From NCBI GenBank assembly GCA_017524845.1, contig JAFXUU010000019.1, positions 1 through 36,519 on the forward strand: a stretch of DNA of 36,519 bases, in the 5' to 3' direction. This DNA comes from Oscillospiraceae bacterium (GTDB lineage Bacteria; Bacillota; Clostridia; Oscillospirales; Oscillospiraceae). Within the stretch, counting starts at the first letter, position 1, and every line of letters starts with the position of its first letter. This document shows positions 31,485 to 36,519 of this stretch, in pieces. The notes under the pieces were generated by a model, which was given only the letters and a program-made list of their open reading frames with translations, searched no databases and was not told the origin of the DNA. Made by a program: the position numbers and the translations under genes.

Positions 31485-32192
31485 TCAGATATAGCTGTCT
31501 TCCCGGGAGAGGCGCTTCATCAGCGCGTTGGCCGCGAGGAACATGCCCAGCACGAAGAGCACGAAGATCCAGCCGAAGTACTGCCGGTCCGTCATGGCGA
31601 TGGCGTCGTAGCAGCCGTGGAGCAGCGCCGGGATCAGGAAGGCCCTGCGGCGGCTGCGGCGGCTCAAGCCCGGGTATCCGCAGTTCTCCTCCCGCCGGGC
31701 CGCGCCGTACCACATGCCCATGAAAACGCCGAAGCAGGCGTGCCCCGGCACGGCGGTCACGGCCCGGAGGAGAGCCGTGCTCAGCCCGAACATCGCCACG
31801 TAGCCGATGTTCTCCCAGAGGGCGAAGCCCAGGGAGACGAACACCGCGTAGACCACCCCGTCAAACTGACAGTCGAAGCTGGGGGAATTCCAGGTGCGCC
31901 GCTTCAGCAGCAGGTATTTCGTGCCCTCCTCCGCGCCGCCCACCACGACGAAGCAGAGCAGCAGCCGGTAGGCCAAAGAGTCTTCGGCAAAAAGGATGCT
32001 CAGGACGAGCTCCCCCGCCCGCTCCGCCACCAGGGCCAGCACCGTGGCCAGGATGCCCCGCAGCACCAGCCCCAGCAGCAGCCCGAAGGGCTCCCGCTCC
32101 AGCCGGTCCGCCCGGTAGACGCGGACGAGCAGTACCGCCGCGGGGATCACCGCCGCGGCAATCAGGATCGGATGACAAAACAGCAGCCGCAT
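31485..32192 (-). CDS. PrsW-family intramembrane protease
   Basis: 235 residues from the ATG at 32192 (MRLLFCHPIL); the GGAGG lies about 11 bases upstream, slightly far. Several hydrophobic segments carry the PrsW signature: paired Glu88-Glu89 (GGAEEGTKY), Glu127-Asn128 (ALWENIGY), His151 (PGHACFG), and His192/Asp196 (LLHGCYD). These form the active site of glutamic-type membrane proteases; B. subtilis PrsW cuts an anti-sigma factor. No anti-sigma gene is in this window, so the substrate is unknown. Confidence 0.9.
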   Translation of the reverse strand: MRLLFCHPILIAAAVIPAAVLLVRVYRADRLEREPFGLLLGLVLRGILATVLALVAERAGELVLSILFAEDSLAYRLLLCFVVVGGAEEGTKYLLLKRRTWNSPSFDCQFDGVVYAVFVSLGFALWENIGYVAMFGLSTALLRAVTAVPGHACFGVFMGMWYGAARREENCGYPGLSRRSRRRAFLIPALLHGCYDAIAMTDRQYFGWIFVLFVLGMFLAANALMKRLSREDSYI

Positions 32193-32235
32193 AAGGACCA
32201 CAGCCTCCGTTCTTTCCGGAACTCCGTTTGTCTGT

Positions 32236-32264
32236 ATTGTATTGCATTTTCCCGCCGTCCGCAA
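32236..32264 (-). promoter_or_regulatory. Promoter of the PrsW-family gene
   Basis: On the minus strand TTGCGG (32259-32264), 17-base spacer, TACAAT (32236-32241), about 44 bases before the start codon. Confidence 0.7.
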
Positions 32265-32269
32265 GTCCT

Positions 32270-32515
32270 TCAGCTGCCCCGCCGCTCCACGAACCAGCGG
32301 TTTTCCTCCAGATACAGGCAGGTGGTGGCGCGGCCGATGCGCACGGTATAGCGGATCCCGGCGCCGCCCGCCTTCAGGCTGGCGGCCTTGCGGATATCCT
32401 GGATCCGGTCGATGGCATATTTCTTTCCGTCCTCCCAGGTCACGCTTTTGGGCAGGATGCGCCCGTCCGGCAGGAAATCCGCCTCCACGGCCACGTAGAC
32501 CTTGGTCTGCTCCAT
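32270..32515 (-). CDS. Small protein of unknown function (81 residues)
   Basis: The gene starts at 32515 with AGGAGG seven bases upstream and ends about 80 bases before the PrsW-like gene. The product, MEQTKVYVAVEADFLPDGRI and onward, has no signal peptide or membrane segment. It looks beta-rich and ends with WFVERRGS. I do not recognise the family. It has its own promoter. Confidence 0.75.
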   Translation of the reverse strand: MEQTKVYVAVEADFLPDGRILPKSVTWEDGKKYAIDRIQDIRKAASLKAGGAGIRYTVRIGRATTCLYLEENRWFVERRGS

Positions 32516-32548
32516 GCTCTTCCCTCCTTTTCTTCCGGAAGTACACCC

Positions 32549-32577
32549 ATTGTAATACTCTTATTCCGGGTTTTCAA
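32549..32577 (-). promoter_or_regulatory. Promoter of the 81-residue protein
   Basis: On the minus strand TTGAAA (32572-32577), 17-base spacer, TACAAT (32549-32554), about 34 bases before the start codon. Confidence 0.75.
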
Positions 32578-32619
32578 TAGATATAATACTCATTTTATGA
32601 GATATTTTCAGGCCGTTTC

Positions 32620-32648
32620 TTGTATTCTCCCCGGAAAAGTGCTATCAT
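32620..32648 (+). promoter_or_regulatory. Promoter of the SRAP gene
   Basis: TTGTAT (32620-32625), 17-base spacer, TATCAT (32643-32648), about 30 bases before the SRAP start. It diverges from the promoter of the 81-residue gene. Confidence 0.7.
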
Positions 32649-32678
32649 CCCTTTGAAAACTGCGGGGAGGCGGAGCGT

Positions 32679-33233
32679 ATGTGCGGAAGATACTACATCG
32701 CGGCGGACGAGCGGGACATGGCGGAGATCCTGGAGGCGGTGGAATTCGGCGCGGCGGTGAAGACGGGCGAGGTCTTCCCCTCCGATCCCGCGCCGGTGCT
32801 GCGGAGCGGCGGCGTCATCACCGCCATGAGCTGGGGCTATCCCCGCTACGACGGGAAGGGCCTCATCATCAACGCCCGCAGCGAAACGGCGGCGGAAAAG
32901 CCCACGTTCCGCCGGGACCTGGCCGGGGGCCGCTGCCTTGTGCCCGCCAGCTGGTATTTCGAATGGGAGAAGCGCCGGGGCAGCCGCATCCGCTACTGGC
33001 TGCGGCCCAGGGAGCCCGGCCCGGTCTGGCTGGCCGCCCTCTCCCGCCGGGAGCCGGACGGAACGTACCGCTTCGTGATCCTGACGCGGCAGGCCGCTCC
33101 CGGCATCGCTTTCATCCACGACCGGATGCCGGTGATCCTCCCGCCCCGGACGCATGACGCCTGGCTCCACGCCCGGGACCCGGATCCTGCGCTGCGAGGC
33201 GCGGAGGAGGAGATCCTGTATGCGGAGGCATAG
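32679..33233 (+). CDS. SRAP domain protein (YedK/HMCES-like)
   Basis: 184 residues. SRAP proteins form a covalent link with abasic sites in single-stranded DNA through Cys2 and shield them from damage. The catalytic set is present: Cys2 after the initiator Met (MCGRYY), Asn65 (INARSET), Glu95 (WYFEWE) and His147 (FIHDRMPVIL). GGAGG lies eight bases upstream. It has its own promoter and terminator and stands alone. Confidence 0.95.
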   Translation: MCGRYYIAADERDMAEILEAVEFGAAVKTGEVFPSDPAPVLRSGGVITAMSWGYPRYDGKGLIINARSETAAEKPTFRRDLAGGRCLVPASWYFEWEKRRGSRIRYWLRPREPGPVWLAALSRREPDGTYRFVILTRQAAPGIAFIHDRMPVILPPRTHDAWLHARDPDPALRGAEEEILYAEA

Positions 33234-33265
33234 GGCTGCGGCCCCGCCTCCGCATATTTATTTTA
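33221..33265 (+). terminator. Terminator after the SRAP gene
   Basis: Arms 33221-33229 and 33246-33254 pair perfectly over 9 bp and are followed by TATTTATTTTAT. The first arm overlaps the end of the coding region. Confidence 0.8.
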
Positions 33266-33283
33266 TAAGGTAGGCTAAAAAGC

Positions 33284-33313
33284 TTGACAGCTGTCGGAAT
33301 AATGGGGTATTCT
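33284..33313 (+). promoter_or_regulatory. Promoter of the MBL/HD-GYP/FecR operon
   Basis: TTGACA (33284-33289), 18-base spacer, TATTCT (33308-33313), about 46 bases before the chosen start. It lies inside an upstream-extended open frame, so the longer start is unlikely. Confidence 0.7.
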
Positions 33314-33358
33314 GTTATTTGTGGAGTATTATCGATACCCAAAAGGCAGGTGATCGAT

Positions 33359-34156
33359 GTGGATACCGTTACCATCCTCGGTGCCCGGGGCTCCGTCCCC
33401 AGAGCCGGGGCTGATTTTGCCAAATACGGCGGGAATACCACATGCATTCTGGCGCAGCTCGGCGGCGAGACCATCATCCTCGACGCCGGTACCGGCCTGA
33501 TGGAACTGCCATCTCCCGGCGATGGGAGCAAACGGGCCTCGCTCCTGCTCACCCACGCCCACGTGGACCATCTGCTCGGCCTTCCGCTCTGCCCGCTTCT
33601 GATGGATTCCGCCTCCCGGCTGGATATATACTCCAAAAGCCGCAACGGTCTGGATACGGAGGCGCAGATCAATCTGCTGATCTCGCCGCCTCTGTGGCCC
33701 GTCCGGGTGAGTCAGCTGCCGGCGGACGTTCTCATGATGGAGATGCCCATGAGCTTCAGCATCGGCCCCGTGTCCGTGGAAACCATCGAGGGCATCCACC
33801 CAGGCGGCGTCACCCTCATCAAGCTCATCCACGGGGACCGATCCGTCGCCTTCGTCACCGACTGTACGCTGACCGACGCGATCATGCCCACCGTGACGGA
33901 ATTTGCCAGGGGCTGCAGCCTTCTTCTCTGCGACGGACAGTATTCCGACGAGGAATGGGAGTCCCGCCGCAGCTTCGGGCACAGCACCTGGAGCCGGGCG
34001 GTGCAGCTGGGGCTCGCCTGCGGCGCCGAAAAGGTACGCATCGTCCACCACGACCCCACCCATACCGACCGTATGCTGGACGCAGCGGCAGGCAGGCTTG
34101 CCGCGGAGCATTCGGACTGCTCATTCGCCATGGCGATGGAGGAGATCATCCTATGA
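33359..34156 (+). CDS. Metallo-beta-lactamase-fold hydrolase
   Basis: 265 residues from a GTG at 33359; AGGTGATC, an extended match to the 16S rRNA 3' end, is just upstream. The zinc motif LLTHAHVDHL supplies His66, His68, Asp70 and His71, with IILDAGTG before it and a HHDPTHTDR segment later. The GGNTTCILAQLG opening resembles the cyclic-nucleotide phosphodiesterase-like branch of the fold more than RNase or lactamase branches. It overlaps the next gene by four bases. The substrate is unproven. Confidence 0.88.
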   Translation: MDTVTILGARGSVPRAGADFAKYGGNTTCILAQLGGETIILDAGTGLMELPSPGDGSKRASLLLTHAHVDHLLGLPLCPLLMDSASRLDIYSKSRNGLDTEAQINLLISPPLWPVRVSQLPADVLMMEMPMSFSIGPVSVETIEGIHPGGVTLIKLIHGDRSVAFVTDCTLTDAIMPTVTEFARGCSLLLCDGQYSDEEWESRRSFGHSTWSRAVQLGLACGAEKVRIVHHDPTHTDRMLDAAAGRLAAEHSDCSFAMAMEEIIL

Positions 34157-35604
34157 CACCGAAACAGATCCGCCAGTTCCTGCGCATGTGTCTGGCGCTG
34201 GCCGCAGAGCGGGACAGAGAAAAGCTCCTGTCCGCCATACTGGACACCGCGATGGACCTTTCCCACTGCGACGCAGGCACGCTCTACCTTCTGGAGGACG
34301 ACGGGCTCCACTTCTGCCGGATGGTGACCCGTTCCATTCACATCCGCCAGGGCGGGCACGCGGCTCCCATCATCATGCCGCCCGTGCCGCTGGATCCCAG
34401 CTACGTCTGCTCCTGGGTCGTGCTCCACAACGAGTCCATCAACGTGCACGACGTGCACACGGACGACCGCTTCAATTTTTCCGGCTCCGCCAAATACGAT
34501 GAGCTCACCGGATACGTTACGAAGACCATGCTGGTCGTACCCCTCTCCAATGACCGGGGCGACCTGATCGGCGCCATGCAGCTGATCAACGCCCTGGATG
34601 AGGACGGCAGCACCATTCCCTTCAAGGAAAGCGTCGAGCTGCTGGTGCGGGCCATTTCCGCCCAGGCCGCCATCAGCGTGACGAATATGCAGTATTCGGA
34701 GCAGATCACCGCCCTGCTGGATTCCCTGGTGGGCGCGCTCTCCGCCGCCATCGATGAGCGCACCCCCTACAACGCCAATCATACCCGGAATATGGTGCGA
34801 TATGCCATCGCCTTCATAAACTGGCTGGACGCGGAGGACAGTCCCCTTCGCTTCAACGCGGACAAGCGCCGCACCTTCCTTCTGAGCGTCTGGCTCCACG
34901 ACGTGGGCAAGCTGGTGGTGCCCTTGGAGATCATGGACAAGGGCAGCCGGCTGGACGCCGGGATGGAGCGGGTGAAGACCCGTTTCCGCATCATGGACCT
35001 GCTGGACCGGGTCGCCGAATGCGAAGGGCGGATCAGCGCCGAGGAAGCTGCGGAGCGCAGAAAACGCAGGACGGATGGAATGGCCCTGATCGAGCGGGCC
35101 AATACCGCGGGCTTCCTCTCCGACGAGGACCTTGCCGCCATCCACGAGCTGGCGGCCCTCACCTACACGGACGAGACAGGCGAAACGCATCCGTGGCTGA
35201 CAGATTACGAGCATGAATGCCTGTCCGTCCGGAAGGGTACGCTGACTCCCGAAGAGCGCAGCATCATGGAAAGCCACGCCTCCGTCACCGCTCGCATCCT
35301 GGAGCACGTTTCCTTCCCGAAGATCTATGCGCAGGTCCCCAAATGGGCGGCAGCCCATCACGAATACCCCAACGGAAAGGGCTACCCGAACCACCTTTCC
35401 GGAGACGAGATCCCCTGGGAGGTCCGCCTGCTGACGATCCTGGACGTTTACGACGCGCTCACCGCGGAAGACCGGCCGTACAAAAAGCCCATGCCTGCGG
35501 AGAGAGCTCTCAGCATCCTGCACAGCATGGTGGAGGAAGGCAGCCTTGACGGCGACGTCCTGGCCCTGTTTGAGAAAAGCAAAGCTTGGGAGGCAACCGA
35601 ATGA
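34153..35604 (+). CDS. GAF-HD-GYP domain protein with a large insertion
   Basis: 483 residues. A GAF sensor domain covers about 20-185 and an HD-GYP domain about 195-475. The metal residues His210 (NANHTRN), His249-Asp250 and Lys253 (LHDVGKL), His402-His403 and the GYP-type loop (HHEYPNGKGYP, 402-412) are present, so a cyclic-di-nucleotide phosphodiesterase activity is plausible. About 95 residues (roughly 265-362) sit between the HD motif and LTPEERSIMESH, much more than in standard HD-GYP proteins. No membrane segment is seen. ATGA overlaps join it to both neighbours. Confidence 0.9.
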   Translation: MTPKQIRQFLRMCLALAAERDREKLLSAILDTAMDLSHCDAGTLYLLEDDGLHFCRMVTRSIHIRQGGHAAPIIMPPVPLDPSYVCSWVVLHNESINVHDVHTDDRFNFSGSAKYDELTGYVTKTMLVVPLSNDRGDLIGAMQLINALDEDGSTIPFKESVELLVRAISAQAAISVTNMQYSEQITALLDSLVGALSAAIDERTPYNANHTRNMVRYAIAFINWLDAEDSPLRFNADKRRTFLLSVWLHDVGKLVVPLEIMDKGSRLDAGMERVKTRFRIMDLLDRVAECEGRISAEEAAERRKRRTDGMALIERANTAGFLSDEDLAAIHELAALTYTDETGETHPWLTDYEHECLSVRKGTLTPEERSIMESHASVTARILEHVSFPKIYAQVPKWAAAHHEYPNGKGYPNHLSGDEIPWEVRLLTILDVYDALTAEDRPYKKPMPAERALSILHSMVEEGSLDGDVLALFEKSKAWEATE

Positions 35605-36519
35605 AAAAGATCATGGCTTTGATCCTGTCCCTGCTTCTTCTGCTGGGACTGGCGATGCCCGCCGCCGCTGCGACCGCAAAGGCCACGACCATGCGTCTAC
35701 AGGTGGTGGAGGGTACCGTCACCGTGCTGGACGCAAGCGGCGTCAATCAGACGTTCAACGCCGGCATGCGTCTTTACAGCGGCTATTCCATCGCCACGGC
35801 GGACGCGAGCTATGCCTACATCAGCCTGGACGATACCAAAGCGATCAAGCTGGATATGAACACCAGGGTCTCCATCAAGAAATCCTGGAGCAAGCTGTCC
35901 GTGGAGCTGATCTCCGGCGAGATCTTCTTCGACGTGACCGCGCCGCTCTCCGGGGATGAAACTCTGGAGATCCGGACCAGCACCATGGTCACGGGCATCC
36001 GCGGCTCCAGCGGCTACGTCACCGCGAAGCTCTCCCAGTTCCTCACCGGCCACGGCACCGTGACCTGCTTCGATCCGGCCGGAAGGCTGCGGAAGGTCTT
36101 CGCCGTCGAGGGCGGCGAAGGAGTCCGGGGCTTCCCGCTGAATGCAATGGATTTGCTCGGCCTTGATTACGATTACGAGAAGATCATCCTTGACGAGCAT
36201 TCCTTCCCGGCTTTCGTCCTCGAGGAGATCGCGAAGGACACCGTGCTGCAGGACGCCATCGTTAAAGAGGACGTGTTCGACCTCGACGAGCTTCTCAACC
36301 AGCTGGACGACGTACAGAAAGCGGAAGAGGAGGAGTACGAGCAGGCACTGCAGGAGCTTGTTCTCCCCCCTAAGGAGGAGGATTCCGGCGAGGGCTACGT
36401 TTCTCAGATCCCCCTGTTCGAAAGAGAAGACGGAGATTATGACGACGGGGACGATTGGGACGATAACGACGATTACGACGACGAGGGGGACGATGATGAC
36501 GAGCCGGAAGAGCCGGTGA
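35601..36519 (+). CDS. Secreted FecR-domain protein, runs off the right edge
   Basis: At least 306 residues, continuing past the window end. A signal peptide (MKKIMALILSLLLLLG, likely cut near residue 24) leads to a FecR-type beta domain at about 30-150: VVEGTVTVLDASG, SGYSIATADASYAYISLDD, VELISGEIFF and IRTSTMVTGIRGSSGYV. The middle is helical and acidic; from about residue 274 the chain is almost all Asp, Glu and Gly. In many bacteria such a FecR domain is part of an envelope or signalling protein, not iron uptake. The start overlaps the HD-GYP stop (ATGA). Confidence 0.85.
   Translation, partial: MKKIMALILSLLLLLGLAMPAAAATAKATTMRLQVVEGTVTVLDASGVNQTFNAGMRLYSGYSIATADASYAYISLDDTKAIKLDMNTRVSIKKSWSKLSVELISGEIFFDVTAPLSGDETLEIRTSTMVTGIRGSSGYVTAKLSQFLTGHGTVTCFDPAGRLRKVFAVEGGEGVRGFPLNAMDLLGLDYDYEKIILDEHSFPAFVLEEIAKDTVLQDAIVKEDVFDLDELLNQLDDVQKAEEEEYEQALQELVLPPKEEDSGEGYVSQIPLFEREDGDYDDGDDWDDNDDYDDEGDDDDEPEEPV

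Noticed and set aside
33284-33358. Upstream ATG start for the MBL-fold gene
   Set aside because: It overlaps the TTGACA/TATTCT promoter, and a strong binding site precedes the GTG at 33359.
1-36519. CRISPR array, prophage or insertion sequence
   Set aside because: No regularly spaced repeats, transposase or phage structural genes were seen; the only recombinase is XerC/D-like.

Overview
The window reads as chromosome of a GC-rich Clostridia (Firmicutes). The evidence is the tig-clpP-clpX-lon order, the rplS-lepB-ylqF-rnhB-yraN order, the paired DUF2344/B12-radical-SAM proteins, DegV, AGGAGG-type ribosome binding sites, sigma-A-type promoters and a long one-piece tmRNA next to smpB. I cannot place it at family or genus level. 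Genes are tightly packed and often overlap by 1-8 bases. There is no prophage, IS element or CRISPR array.

Layout. 1-394 (-): start of a cysteine-desulfurase-like gene coupled to a small DUF3343 gene. 570-6349 (-): protein-quality-control block tig, clpP, clpX, lon. 6453-12381 (-): rplS, lepB, ylqF, rnhB, yraN, an M19 dipeptidase, thrC (broken by a one-base frameshift) and a metallophosphoesterase, read from a strong promoter upstream of rplS. 12507-15595 (-): M50 protease, B12-radical SAM protein, DUF2344 protein. 15663-20691 (+): a tyrosine recombinase, an MBOAT O-acyltransferase, a DHHW/AlgX-like partner and a membrane protein that looks like a dead P1B-type ATPase, running from a consensus promoter to a strong terminator. 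20760-25439 (-): DegV, DUF169, a HerA-like ATPase and a possible MoaF-like protein. 25625-27100 (+): MATE exporter. 27165-28411 (-): GNAT plus TetR regulator with two operators. 28484-30158 (-): repeat-bearing spacer, tmRNA gene, cyclophilin, smpB. 30324-31435 (+): unusual histidine-kinase-like protein and two tRNA-Leu genes. 31485-32515 (-): PrsW-family protease and a small unknown protein. 32679-33233 (+): SRAP protein. 33359-36519 (+): metallo-beta-lactamase-fold enzyme, GAF-HD-GYP protein and secreted FecR-domain protein joined by ATGA overlaps; the last runs off the window.

How the genes work together. ClpXP and Lon, at one end, are the proteases expected to degrade proteins tagged by the tmRNA/SmpB system at the other; the tag read here ends LVAA. 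MBOAT and DHHW proteins usually act together to O-acetylate an extracytoplasmic glycan, and the pseudo-ATPase sits in the same operon. The last three genes look like a second-messenger or envelope-signalling cassette.

The points most worth a second look are the degenerate P-type ATPase, the MBL/HD-GYP/FecR cassette with a large insertion in its HD-GYP domain, a ClpP whose catalytic Asp is replaced by Asn, the repeats beside ssrA including a possible decayed copy of its 3' end, and the kinase-like protein without a normal H-box. All functional statements come from reading motifs by eye; no database search was run.
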